Origin: Amycolatopsis albispora
GTDB lineage: Bacteria; Actinomycetota; Actinomycetes; Mycobacteriales; Pseudonocardiaceae
Reading direction: 5' to 3'
Assembly (NCBI RefSeq): GCF_003312875.1
Contig: NZ_CP015163.1
Location: forward strand, 4,774,001-4,838,000
Length of the DNA stretch: 64,000 nucleotides
Part shown: one piece after another, positions 8,805 to 17,373 of the stretch
How the letters are laid out: each line of letters begins with the position of its first letter
Position numbering within the stretch: the first letter of the stretch is position 1
The notes under the pieces: generated by a model
Seen by the model: only the letters and a program-made list of their open reading frames with translations
What the model was told of the DNA's origin: nothing
Databases searched by the model: none
Made by a program: the position numbers and the translations under genes

Positions 8805-9818
8805 TCAGGGTTTCGGCAGCTTGGCGGCCACCGTCTTGGCCACCTTGACCGCCTTGTCGCAGGAGCCGTCGGACGCCGCGGTGCCGTCGGCGCCGTTGTA
8901 GTCCACTTCGACCTGCTCGCCGGTCTCCATGCCGTACTCGTCGGTGCCGATCACCCGGTGCCGCCAGGTCACCGTGCACTCCGGCTCGTCGTCCACCCTG
9001 GTCTTGGCGAAGCCCCGCACCCCGCCACCGAGGTCCACCGGCGTCGAGCCGTCCTCTTCCGGCGGCGCGGAGGTGGGCCGGAAGTTGATCATCACCTGCG
9101 GGGTGCGGGAGCGCAGGGCGCAGCCGTGCAGGCCCATCGGCGACGGGTCGTCCAGCTTGCCGCCGAGCACCTCGGCGACCACCGCGGTGTCCACGCTGGT
9201 GCACGCGTCGACGCCGATCACCGTGCCCGGCGGGTCCGGGTGCTTCTTCGGGTTGCTGTGCAGCGCCTTGACCAGGCGCTGCATCGCGGTGCGCCCGGCA
9301 CCGCACGGGTCACCGCCGGGGTAGTCGGCCTGCAGCACGATGCCCGACTTCGGCTCCTTCGAGGTCACCGCGGTGACGGTGCAGCTTTCGCCGTCCTTCT
9401 TCTCCAGCTGCGGCAGGCCCTCGACGGCGGTTTTCGCGTCCTCGATCCTGCCGATGATGATGCCGCCGATCTCCAGCGAGATCTTGAGCTTCTTCTGCCC
9501 GGCGTCGGTGACGTCGGCGGTGCAGCGGTCCCAGCCGCTCGGCCGCGGTTCGCCGGGGGTGCCGATCCCGCTGAAGGTCTCGGCCGAGAGCAACGCGCAG
9601 GGCTCGATCATCCGCAGCGCCTTGGCCGCCACCGCCGGGTCCTTGATCTCCCCGTCCGGGGCCGGGCCGGTGCCGCCCGAGGCGCCCGGCTCCGGCGGCA
9701 CCGTGGTGCGCTGGAAGTTCGACCGGGCCAGGTCGGCACCGCATCCGGCGACCGAACCGAGCAGGAGCACACCGGCTACCGCGGCCACCACGGTCCGGAA
9801 ACGCACAGCTGAAGACAC
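8805..9818 (-). CDS. Lipoprotein with two DUF3558-like repeats, paralogue of 5364-6356
   Basis: A lipoprotein of about 337 residues with hydrophobic signal segment and lipobox SVAGC. Two related units follow: IEPCALLSAETFSGI ... GGDPCGAGRTAMQRLVKAL and VDACTSVDTAVVAEVL ... SDGSCDKAVKVAKTVAAKL. The opening Cys-containing helix, the middle Cys and the closing Cys-helix match the plan of the lipoprotein at 5364-6356. Function unknown; probably exposed on the outer face of the membrane. The start is uncertain: GTG at 9818 (VSSAVRF) is used, but GTGs at 9827 and 9806 are also possible. Confidence 0.68.
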   Translation of the reverse strand: MSSAVRFRTVVAAVAGVLLLGSVAGCGADLARSNFQRTTVPPEPGASGGTGPAPDGEIKDPAVAAKALRMIEPCALLSAETFSGIGTPGEPRPSGWDRCTADVTDAGQKKLKISLEIGGIIIGRIEDAKTAVEGLPQLEKKDGESCTVTAVTSKEPKSGIVLQADYPGGDPCGAGRTAMQRLVKALHSNPKKHPDPPGTVIGVDACTSVDTAVVAEVLGGKLDDPSPMGLHGCALRSRTPQVMINFRPTSAPPEEDGSTPVDLGGGVRGFAKTRVDDEPECTVTWRHRVIGTDEYGMETGEQVEVDYNGADGTAASDGSCDKAVKVAKTVAAKLPKP

Positions 9819-9872
9819 GGGTTGCACGGTAGCGGCCCGGGGGCCGCCACGCGTGCACAACCCGTCATTCGC

Positions 9873-10124
9873 TCATTCGTCCGCCGGTGGCGGCACCGCC
9901 AGCGGCCGCAGCTTCGCCCACAGCACGAAGACCGCGGTGAAGATCAGCATGCCGATGCCTGCCCACAGGTTGATGTTCAGCCCGTCGGCCCGGTTCAGCT
10001 CCTCTTCGGTGGTGAACCCGATGCCCATCACCAGCAGCACCAGGCCGTACACCCCCATCAGCAGGGCGATGATCAGCCGGATGTCGAAGCCGCCGGCCCG
10101 GCGCGGGGTGGATTCCGTGCTCAT
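9873..10124 (-). CDS. Small two-helix membrane protein paired with the symporter
   Basis: An 83-residue protein with two predicted membrane helices (IRLIIALLMGVYGLVLLVMGI and LWAGIGMLIFTAVFVLWAKL) joined by an acidic loop (TTEEELNRADG), and a Pro-rich tail. It begins 12 nt after the symporter gene and is very likely co-transcribed. Not recognised as a named family; by position it could be an accessory subunit of the transporter. Confidence 0.62.
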   Translation of the reverse strand: MSTESTPRRAGGFDIRLIIALLMGVYGLVLLVMGIGFTTEEELNRADGLNINLWAGIGMLIFTAVFVLWAKLRPLAVPPPADE

Positions 10125-10136
10125 GTCCCGGCCCTC

Positions 10137-11819
10137 CTAGAAGATGATGTTCAGCAGGATGGTGATCGCCAGCACGATGCCGGCCAGCAGGCCCGGCTTG
10201 CGGTACCAGCCACTGTCCTCGCCGGTGTCCGAGTGCTTCAGCGAGTCCTTCGGCGTCAGCGAGTACACCAAGCCGACCAGCTGCGCCTCCGGCTTGGGCT
10301 GGGTGGCGTAGGTGACCGCCACGCTGACCGCCACGTCGACCACGAATGCCGCGCCGGCGCCGATGAAGCTGGCGCCCTGGCCGGGCAGGTCCCACACGCC
10401 GGTCTCGGCGAGGATGAACACGCCGACCGCGGCGAGCGTGCCCGAGACCAGGCCGGTCCAGCCCGCGGTCGCGGTCATCCGCTTCCAGAACATGCCCAGG
10501 ATGAACGTGGCGAACAGCGGCGCGTTGAAGAACGAGAACAGCTGCTGCAGGTAGTCCATCAGGTTCGAGTAGCTCGAAGCGATGAACGCGGTGCCGATGG
10601 CCAGGATGGTGCCGGCGGCGGTGACCAGGCGGCCGAAGCTGAGGTAGTAGGCGTCCGGCTTGTCCTTCTTCACGTACGACTGCCAGATGTCGTAGGTGAA
10701 GACCGTGTTGAACGAGCTGAGGTTCGCCGCCATGCCCGCCATGAACGAGGCCAGCAGGCCGGCGATCGCGATGCCGAGCATGCCGTTCGGCAGCAGGTCC
10801 CGCATCAGCAGCAGCAGCGCGTAGTTGTAGTCCACGCCTTCTACGTTGGCGCCGCCCTTGAACTGCACCAGCTCGGTGACGGTGACCGCGGCGATCATGC
10901 CGGGCACGATCACGATGAACGGGATCAGCAGCTTCGGGAAGGCTCCGATGATCGGCGTGCGGCGCGCGGCCGACATGCTCTTCGACGCCATCGCGCGCTG
11001 GACCTCGACGAAGTTGGTCGTCCAGTACCCGAACGAGAGCACAAAACCGAGACCGAAGACCAGGCCGACCACGGAGAGGAAGCTGTTGCTGAACCCGGTC
11101 AGCTCGTTGCCGGGCCACGAGTTCAGCTGCTCGGCGCCGCCGGGGCTGGCGGTCACCTTGTCGACCAGGCCCTGCCAGCCGCCGACCTTGTACAGGCCGA
11201 CGAAGGTGAGCGGCACCAGCGCGGCGACGATCACGAAGAACTGCAGCACCTCGTTGTAGATGGCGGCGGACAGGCCGCCGAGCGCGGTGTAGGCGAGCAC
11301 GATCACCGCGGCCAGGATCACCGACACCCAGATCGGCCAGCCGAGCAGCAGGTTCACCACGGTGGCCAGCAGGAACAGGTTGGCCCCGGCGATCAGGATC
11401 TGCGCCACCGCGAAGCTGATGCCGTTGACCAGGTGGGCCGGTTTGCCGAACCGCCGGAGCATGAACTCCGGCACGCTGCGCACCTTGGAGCCGTAGTAGA
11501 ACGGCATCATCACGATGCCGAGGAAGAGCATCGCGGGGACCGCGCCGATCCAGAAGTAGTGCGCGGTCGGCATGCCGTACTGCGCGCCGTTCGCCGACAT
11601 CCCCATGACCTCGATCGCGCCGAGGTTCGCCGAGATGAAGGCGAGACCGGTCACCCAGGCGGGCAGCGACCGGCCGGACAGGAAGAAGTCGAGACTGGTC
11701 GACACCTGCCTGCGGGCGAGGTAGCCGATGCCCAGTACCAGAACGAAGTAGAACGCGAGCAGGACGTAGTCCACCGCGTTCGCGTCTAGCCGCAGGTTCG
11801 CCTCAGCGAGCACACCCAC
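10137..11819 (-). CDS. Sodium:solute symporter (SSS family, SGLT-like)
   Basis: A 560-residue polytopic carrier with the SSS-family layout of about 14 helices. Diagnostic segments include DFFLSGRSLPAWVTGLAFIS near the N-terminus, ANLGAIEVMGMSANGAQYG, FYYGSKVRSVPEFMLRRF and the long SSS signature around LGWPIWVSVILAAVIVLAYTALGGLSAAI. It takes up a solute, perhaps a sugar, with Na+; the substrate cannot be read. The GTG at 11819 follows GGAGG by 6 nt. It is the first gene of a two-gene unit with the small membrane protein at 9873. Confidence 0.85.
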   Translation of the reverse strand: MGVLAEANLRLDANAVDYVLLAFYFVLVLGIGYLARRQVSTSLDFFLSGRSLPAWVTGLAFISANLGAIEVMGMSANGAQYGMPTAHYFWIGAVPAMLFLGIVMMPFYYGSKVRSVPEFMLRRFGKPAHLVNGISFAVAQILIAGANLFLLATVVNLLLGWPIWVSVILAAVIVLAYTALGGLSAAIYNEVLQFFVIVAALVPLTFVGLYKVGGWQGLVDKVTASPGGAEQLNSWPGNELTGFSNSFLSVVGLVFGLGFVLSFGYWTTNFVEVQRAMASKSMSAARRTPIIGAFPKLLIPFIVIVPGMIAAVTVTELVQFKGGANVEGVDYNYALLLLMRDLLPNGMLGIAIAGLLASFMAGMAANLSSFNTVFTYDIWQSYVKKDKPDAYYLSFGRLVTAAGTILAIGTAFIASSYSNLMDYLQQLFSFFNAPLFATFILGMFWKRMTATAGWTGLVSGTLAAVGVFILAETGVWDLPGQGASFIGAGAAFVVDVAVSVAVTYATQPKPEAQLVGLVYSLTPKDSLKHSDTGEDSGWYRKPGLLAGIVLAITILLNIIF

Positions 11820-12052
11820 CGGCCACCTCCAAGTTCAAACATTATCCAACAAGACCCACCAACGGGCGGACCTTACTGCATCTGGCTGAACCGGTACAGG
11901 GCAGGTTTGAAGAAGCGTTGCCTCTTCATGAAGGCAGCCCGGAGACCGGAGTCGCGGGTGAGCGTACGACTCCGGAGCGTGTTCCGCTGGTCAGCGCGGA
12001 ATGACGGGGCTCCGGCGAGCGGCGATCGCGCCCGGCGGGGTGGCGGGGTCGG

Positions 12053-12712
12053 TCAGAAGAGGCGGAACTCGTCCGACTCGGTGCCGCGCAGCTTGTCGTA
12101 GTCCAGGGTCAGGCAGCGGATGCCGCGGTCCTCGGCGAGCGTGCGGGCCTGCGGCTTGATCTGCTGCGCGGCGAACACCCCGCGCACCGGCGCCAGCAGC
12201 GGGTCCCGGTTGAGCAGTTCGAGGTAGCGCGTCAGCTGCTCGACCCCGTCGATCTCACCGCGCCGCTTGATCTCCACCGCCACCGACTTGCCCTCGGCGT
12301 CGCGGGCCATGATGTCGACCGGGCCGATCGCGGTCGGGAACTCCCGGCGGACCAGCGAGTAGCCCTCGCCCAGCTCGCTGATGTGCTCGGCGAGCAGCTC
12401 CTGCAGGTGCGCCTCCACGCCGTCCTTGACCAGACCGGGCTCGGCGCCCAGTTCGTGCGCGGAGTCGTGCAGCACCTCGGCGAGGCTGATCACCAGCTTC
12501 TCCCCCGCTTTGTTCTGCACGGTCCAGATGTCGCGGTCCTCGATCAGCCAGCACGGCGGGCTCATCCAGTTCAGCGGCTTGTAGGCCCGGTCGTCCGAGT
12601 GGACCGAGACCGAACCGTCGGCCTTGATCAGCAGCAGCCGGGTGGCCATCGGCAGGTGGGCGGTGAGGCGGCCGGCGTAGTCGACCTGGCAGCGAGCGAT
12701 GACGAGACGCAC
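12053..12712 (-). CDS. nucS: Mismatch-specific endonuclease NucS (EndoMS)
   Basis: A 219-residue protein matching NucS/EndoMS, which cuts both strands at G-T, G-G and T-T mismatches and replaces MutS/MutL repair in many actinobacteria. The N-terminal DNA-binding half starts [16 protein letters not shown]; the C-terminal nuclease half has [21 protein letters not shown], with the Asp and the E-x-K of the active site, then the [10 protein letters not shown] helix. The protein ends DEFRLF, resembling the C-terminal clamp-interaction motif reported for bacterial NucS. The start is the GTG at 12712. It is divergent from the Nudix gene with a 57-bp gap. Confidence 0.93.
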   Translation of the reverse strand: MRLVIARCQVDYAGRLTAHLPMATRLLLIKADGSVSVHSDDRAYKPLNWMSPPCWLIEDRDIWTVQNKAGEKLVISLAEVLHDSAHELGAEPGLVKDGVEAHLQELLAEHISELGEGYSLVRREFPTAIGPVDIMARDAEGKSVAVEIKRRGEIDGVEQLTRYLELLNRDPLLAPVRGVFAAQQIKPQARTLAEDRGIRCLTLDYDKLRGTESDEFRLF

Positions 12713-12769
12713 CCGGCGAGGGTAGGGCAACGCTGCGCGACGGCGAGCAGACACCCCGATACTGGGTGG

Positions 12770-13300
12770 GTGATCGAACGCATCAGCTCCCGCGAGGTGT
12801 ACCGCAACAACTGGCTCACCGTGCGCGAAGACGGCATCCGCCGCCCCGACGGCAGCACCGGGATCTACGGCGTGGTGGACAAGCCCGAGTTCGCGCTGGT
12901 CATCCCGCTCGACGGGGACCGGCTGCACCTGGTCGAGCAGTTCCGCTACCCGCTCGGGGAACGCAGCTGGGAATTCGTGCAGGGCACCGCGCCGGACCGC
13001 GCCGAACTCGACCCCGCCGAACTGGCCGTGCGCGAACTGCGCGAGGAAACCGGGCTCGAAGCCGGTTCGATGACCGAACTCGGCAGGCTGTCGCTGGCGC
13101 CGGGCCTGACCAGCCAGCGCGGCCGGATCTACCTCGCCACCGAACTGCGGGAAGGACCACCGCAGCGCGAGCACGAAGAACAGGACATGCGCACCGAATG
13201 GTTCACCCGCGAGAAGTTCGAGCAAATGGTGCTCGGTGGGGAAATAACCGACACTCCGACAATTGCCGCATACGGCCTGCTCCAATTGCGCGGACACTGA
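12770..13300 (+). CDS. Nudix hydrolase, ADP-ribose pyrophosphatase-like
   Basis: A 176-residue Nudix protein. The Nudix core [12 protein letters not shown] is intact, although the upstream Glu of the 23-residue box is shifted by one residue. The N-terminal strands ([18 protein letters not shown]) and the segment [18 protein letters not shown] fit ADP-sugar pyrophosphatases. It probably cleaves ADP-ribose or another nucleoside diphosphate derivative. The start is the GTG at 12770. Sharing a short divergent promoter region with nucS may mean co-regulation, but nothing shows this directly. Confidence 0.85.
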   Translation: MIERISSREVYRNNWLTVREDGIRRPDGSTGIYGVVDKPEFALVIPLDGDRLHLVEQFRYPLGERSWEFVQGTAPDRAELDPAELAVRELREETGLEAGSMTELGRLSLAPGLTSQRGRIYLATELREGPPQREHEEQDMRTEWFTREKFEQMVLGGEITDTPTIAAYGLLQLRGH

Positions 13301-13455
13301 AAGACAATAAAAGTCAAGCGGCCGAAAATCCGTTCCCAGCAACGTGAAGTTCCGGTAGGTTGGACCTTGAACAGGGGGCGGCGGCGCAAATTCGGGGAAT
13401 ACGCCGCCGTTGTTCTCGGGAATTCGAATCCGTGCTATCCGACCAAGGGACGGTT

Positions 13456-14415
13456 ATGTCTTTGCGCAATTCTGTGCTCGGAATGGCGGCCGCGGCGCTG
13501 ACCGCGCTGGCGCTCGCGCCGGCCGCTTCGGCCGCACCGGACGGGCCGTTCTCCGGCCGCGACCGGGATTTCACCCTCGACGCCAAGGAGGATCTGCTCT
13601 CCCGCAAGGGCAATGGGCAGCTGGCCGTCTCACCGCACAACGGCGCGACGGGGTACGGCCTCCCGGTGGCGATCAACAACGGCTGGAACAACGCGCACTG
13701 GCTCTCCGCCGGTGACGTCACCGGCGACGCGAAACCCGACGTGCTCGCCGAGGTCAACGGCATCATCACCGCGCACAAGCACTCCGGTGCCTACAGCGCG
13801 GCCAGTCCCTTCGGCACGCTGAACGGCACCGAGCAGTACGGCGGCTGGGGCTGGAACTTCTTCGACCTCAAGGTGCTCTACGACGAGGACGGCAACGGCC
13901 TGGTCGACGTCACCGCGCGGGAGACCGCCACCGGCAAGATGTTCGTCTGGCTCACCGGCATCGAGAACGGGAAGATCGTGGTCAGCCCGGCGTTCGAGAT
14001 GGGCAGCGGCTGGGGCGTGATCGACCAGCTCGACATCGCCGACGTGAACTTCGACGGGCTCAGTGACTGGGTGGTCCGCCAGGGCACCGAGCTGGTCGCC
14101 TACTACGGCCAGCCCGCACCGGCCGCGAAGTCGGCGGGCCTCGCGCCCAAGCGCGCGGCCACCAACGCGGCGACGCCGGGCGTGGCGGCCGCCGCGCCGT
14201 TGACGCAGGTCCTCAGCGGCGGCTGGGACCTGGCGAACGCCTTCGAGATCAAGGACGTCAACCTCGACGACAAGCCCGACCTGCTCGGGCGGCTGGCTTC
14301 GAACGGGCAGCTGGTGGCGTTCCACAACACCACCACCGAGGTCGGCGGGGAGACCTGGTACTCGGGGCAGAACCCGCTGGGCACCACCTGGGCCGGCGAC
14401 AGCTTCCTGAGCTAG
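13456..14415 (+). CDS. Secreted FG-GAP/VCBS-repeat protein
   Basis: A 319-residue exported protein. The signal peptide runs to about residue 28 (ALAPAASA, then APDG). The mature part has repeated beta-propeller blades with Ca-binding-like loops: GDVTGDAKPDVLAEV, DEDGNGLVDVTARE, ADVNFDGLSDWVVRQ and DVNLDDKPDLLGRL. Such proteins are extracellular, with roles in adhesion or binding; no catalytic motif is seen. The ATG at 13456 follows AAGGGA by 5 nt. A strong hairpin follows the stop codon. Confidence 0.82.
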   Translation: MSLRNSVLGMAAAALTALALAPAASAAPDGPFSGRDRDFTLDAKEDLLSRKGNGQLAVSPHNGATGYGLPVAINNGWNNAHWLSAGDVTGDAKPDVLAEVNGIITAHKHSGAYSAASPFGTLNGTEQYGGWGWNFFDLKVLYDEDGNGLVDVTARETATGKMFVWLTGIENGKIVVSPAFEMGSGWGVIDQLDIADVNFDGLSDWVVRQGTELVAYYGQPAPAAKSAGLAPKRAATNAATPGVAAAAPLTQVLSGGWDLANAFEIKDVNLDDKPDLLGRLASNGQLVAFHNTTTEVGGETWYSGQNPLGTTWAGDSFLS

Positions 14416-14419
14416 GCAA

Positions 14420-14458
14420 CCGGGGCGCGCGCTCACTGGGGGTGGGCGCGCGTCCCGG
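14420..14458. terminator. Bidirectional hairpin between convergent genes
   Basis: Arms 14420-14432 and 14446-14458 pair over 13 bp with a single G-U pair (CCGGGGCGCGCGC with GCGCGCGTCCCGG), around a 13-nt loop that contains the stop codon of the minus-strand gene. There is no U tract, as is common for high-GC terminators. Confidence 0.6.
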
Positions 14459-15047
14459 GGCCAGCGGCGAAGGGGACTCGGCGGCCCAGATAGGCGGCGA
14501 GCCGCGTGTACGCGTCGGCCGTGTCCGACGTGGGGACGACCGGTCCGAACGGGCCCCGCCCGTCGCGCTCCTCCGGTGGCGCGAACTTCTGGAACGCGTC
14601 GAGGGCTTGTACCGCCAAGTCGGCATCGAGACCGGCGAGCTGGTCGATGGCGGCCGCCAGGTCCCAGCAATGGGCGGTGAACTCGTGCGTGTAGGCGTCC
14701 AACGCCACCCGGCCGGGCAGGGTCGCCCACGGCAGGGTGACCGAACGGTCGAGCAGCTCGTCGTTGGCCCAGATCCGCTCGACCTCGGCACGGGCCTCGG
14801 CGAAGGCACCGTTCCAGTCGTCGATGCCGTCGAGCACGTCCGGCACCTCGCGTGCGTCGGTTCCGACGCCGGCGCGGACGAGCTTGTGCAGCACCGAAAC
14901 CACATGCCCGAGCAGTGCGCGGACGTCGTAGTCGGCGCAGGGCGTGCGGTGGTCCAACTGCCCGGGACGCACGGCCGCGATCAGCCGCCCGGTCTGGTCC
15001 AGCGAGCGGGCGAAGAGCGGACGTGGATCACGGACCGGCTGAGTCAT
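14433..15047 (-). CDS. TIGR03086-type DinB-like metal-binding protein
   Basis: A 204-residue protein of the mycothiol-dependent maleylpyruvate isomerase/DinB-like four-helix family. The N-terminal signature RTPCADYDVRALLGHVV carries the first His, and AYTHEFTAHCWDLAAAI carries the others, forming the expected divalent-metal site. In this subfamily the reaction is generally unknown; thiol (mycothiol) transfer is a plausible role. The start is the ATG at 15047. No operon partner is obvious. Confidence 0.82.
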   Translation of the reverse strand: MTQPVRDPRPLFARSLDQTGRLIAAVRPGQLDHRTPCADYDVRALLGHVVSVLHKLVRAGVGTDAREVPDVLDGIDDWNGAFAEARAEVERIWANDELLDRSVTLPWATLPGRVALDAYTHEFTAHCWDLAAAIDQLAGLDADLAVQALDAFQKFAPPEERDGRGPFGPVVPTSDTADAYTRLAAYLGRRVPFAAGPGTRAHPQ

Positions 15048-15088
15048 GCCGGGCAGCCTACGAACGCACCCCGACAATTCCGGGAAAC

Positions 15089-15862
15089 CTAGTCGGGCCA
15101 GACCGGCTGGCGCTTCTCCAGGAACGCCGCCATGCCCTCCTTCGCCCCCGGCAGCTGCGACGCGGCCGCCATCACCTCCAGCGCGATCGTGTAGGCGTCG
15201 GCCTCCGGGCGGTCGAGCTGCGCGTACAGCGTCTGCTTCCCCAGCGCCTTGCTCGCCCGGCTGCCCCTGGTCGCCCTGGCCAGCAGCTCCGCCACCGCGT
15301 CGTCCAGCTCGGCGTCCGGCACCACGCGGTTGACCAGTCCCCACTCCAGCGCGGTCGCCGCGTCCACCACGTCGCCGGTCAGCGCCAGCTCCATCAGCCG
15401 CTTGCGCCCGATCACCCTGGCCACCGGCACCGCCGGGGTGTGGCAGAACCAGCCGCCCTTGCCACCGGGCAACGCGAACCCGGCGGACTCCGCGGCGATC
15501 GCCAGGTCGCACGAAGCGACCAGCTGGCAGCCCGCCGCCGTGGCCAGGCCGTGCACCCGCGCGACGACCACCTGCGGCACCGACTGGATCGTGCGCATCA
15601 GCTCGGTGCACAACCGCAGCAGCTCCCGCACCCCCGGCAGGTCACGTGCGGCGACGTCACCGAAGTCGTGCCCGGCCGAGAACACCGGACCGGCGCCGGC
15701 CAGCACGATCCCGGTCGCGTCGGACTCACCGGCTTCGCGGAACGCCGCGAGCAGTTCGGCGAGGTGCTCGGCGGACAGCGAATTCCGCCGCGACGCCCGG
15801 TTCATCGTGATGGTGACGGTCTCGCCGTCCCGCTTGGTCAGAAGGTGCTGGTACTCGCCCAT
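15089..15862 (-). CDS. ECHDC3-like crotonase-fold protein
   Basis: A 257-residue crotonase-superfamily protein. The oxyanion-hole segments are present (VFSAGHDFGDVA and VHGLATAAGCQLVASCDLA), but the two Glu residues used by classic enoyl-CoA hydratases are replaced: the first is Gln in GCQLV, and the second is missing from FALPGGKGGWFCHTP. That pattern, with FC-TP, is typical of the ECHDC3-like group rather than of true hydratases, so ordinary beta-oxidation hydratase activity is doubtful. The start is the ATG at 15862, divergent from the ATPase pseudogene. Confidence 0.82.
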   Translation of the reverse strand: MGEYQHLLTKRDGETVTITMNRASRRNSLSAEHLAELLAAFREAGESDATGIVLAGAGPVFSAGHDFGDVAARDLPGVRELLRLCTELMRTIQSVPQVVVARVHGLATAAGCQLVASCDLAIAAESAGFALPGGKGGWFCHTPAVPVARVIGRKRLMELALTGDVVDAATALEWGLVNRVVPDAELDDAVAELLARATRGSRASKALGKQTLYAQLDRPEADAYTIALEVMAAASQLPGAKEGMAAFLEKRQPVWPD

Positions 15863-15926
15863 GACCACGACCGTATGCGTCACCGCGCACACCCTCAACC
15901 ACCGCGCGTTGTGGCAGGCTGAGCAC

Positions 15927-17373
15927 GTGCTGCTCGATCTACTCGGGGTCGAAGACCCGCAGACCCTCAAGACCGCGTGGAGCACCGGACTCGACCTCCG
16001 CACCCCGCTCGGGCACGGGGAGACCGGAGAACCGGTCGAACTCGACCTCGCCGCGCACTGCGTCTGCGTCGGCATGCCGGGCAGCGGGAAGTCCGAGCTG
16101 GTGCGGACCGTGGTCACCGGCCTGGCCGTGCGCAACTCCCCCGAATGCCTCAACTTCCTGCTCGCCGGGACCGCCGACGGGCTGGCCAGGCTGCCGCACG
16201 TGGCCACCGTGGCCCGCGACGCCGACCAGCTGACCGACCTGCTCGACGACGAGATCCGCCACCGCATCCGGCTGCGCGACTCCGGTGACATCGGCCGGGC
16301 ACCGGCACTCGTGGTGGTGGTCGACGAGATCGGTGAGGCGAGCAGCCGGAAACCCCTGCTCGCCGACGCGCTGCTGCGGGCCGCGCAACTCGGCGACGAG
16401 CTGCGCGTGCACCTCCTGCTGACCGGCCGCACCACGCCGACCGGCGCGATGCGCGGCCTGTACGCCTTCGCGCCCTGCCGGATCGCGCTGCCCGGCGCCA
16501 CGCGGTCCGCGGACGGCCAGATCCTCGGCGTACCGGACGTCGAACCGCTGCCCGCGCTGCCCGGCAACGGCTACCTCAAGAGCGACTTCACCCAGCCGCC
16601 GCTCCGGTTCGAGCTGGCCAGGGTGCCCGAGGGCATGCTCGCGCAGCTCGGCGAGCTGATGGCGGTGCACGGCAACCGCGCGGCCGCTGTGGCCGCCGCT
16701 GGGCACGGTCACCTACGACGTGGTGAACGAGCGGCACGAGGGCGGCGGCATCCCGTTCGCGCTGCCGGAGGAGTACTACGCGCCGCTGGAGCTGGACTTC
16801 AAGGCCGACCCGCACCTGCTGGTCTTCGGCGGGCCGCGCACCGGGAAGACCTCGGTGCTGCGGACCGTCCTCCGCGGGATCCGGACCCAGTACACCGTCG
16901 CGGAGGCGGTGGTCATCGTCGCCGACTTCCGCGACCGGCTGCGCGGCATTCTCGAACCGGAGCGCGAACTCGCCTTCGCGACCAGCCCCGACGAGCTGCG
17001 CACCGTCGTCGCCGACGCGGTCACCTCGATCCGCAAGCGGCTCGGCCAGGACTGGCACGGGCCCGACCTGTTCATCGTGGTGGACGACTACGACGCCATG
17101 CCGCCGGGAGCCGACGAGCTGCAGCCGCTGGTGGACCTGCTCGGTTACGGCAAGCAGATCGGCCTGCGGTTCGTCGCGGCCGGCACCGACGCGATGACGG
17201 CGAACCCGATCGTCACCGCCCTGCGCGAGGCACCGGCGGTGCGGCTGACCGGCGAGGTGCTGCCCGGCACCGCACCCGGCGGACGGCCGGGGCTGCCCGC
17301 GGTGGGCGAGGCGGAGTACCGCGGTGAGACGGTCCGCGTGCCGTGGCACCAGAACCTAGGCGAGCCCGCGTGA
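15927..17373 (+). pseudogene. EccC-like FtsK/SpoIIIE ATPase fragment with a frameshift
   Basis: Two ATPase domains like domains 2 and 3 of the type VII secretion ATPase EccC, but in different frames. Part 1 (15927 to about 16690) has LLGVEDPQTL, Walker A GMPGSGKSELVRT, RLPHVATVARDADQL and Walker B ALVVVVDEIGE. Part 2 (about 16660-17373) has PLWPPLGTVTYDVVNE, Walker A GGPRTGKTSVLRT and Walker B LFIVVDDYD. The switch needs a 1-nt shift between 16660 and 16690, near CGCGCGG; part 2's frame has a TGA just before. The membrane region and first ATPase domain of EccC are missing, and no other type VII gene is near. A sequencing error at the shift cannot be excluded. The end overlaps the mutase gene by 18 nt. 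Confidence 0.65.

Noticed and set aside
9822..11789. 655-residue plus-strand frame opposite the symporter
   Set aside because: His/Asp/Gln-rich mirror of a membrane protein gene; no signal or domain.
11820..12052. Possible small plus-strand gene (11907-12101) between nucS and the symporter
   Set aside because: Short, basic, no ribosome-binding site and it runs into nucS on the other strand. The gap more likely holds the symporter promoter; TAATGT-like bases are present but no clear -35 box.
15927..17373. Programmed ribosomal frameshift in the EccC-like gene
   Set aside because: No slippery heptamer or downstream pseudoknot is evident at 16660-16690, so an indel or sequence error is simpler.
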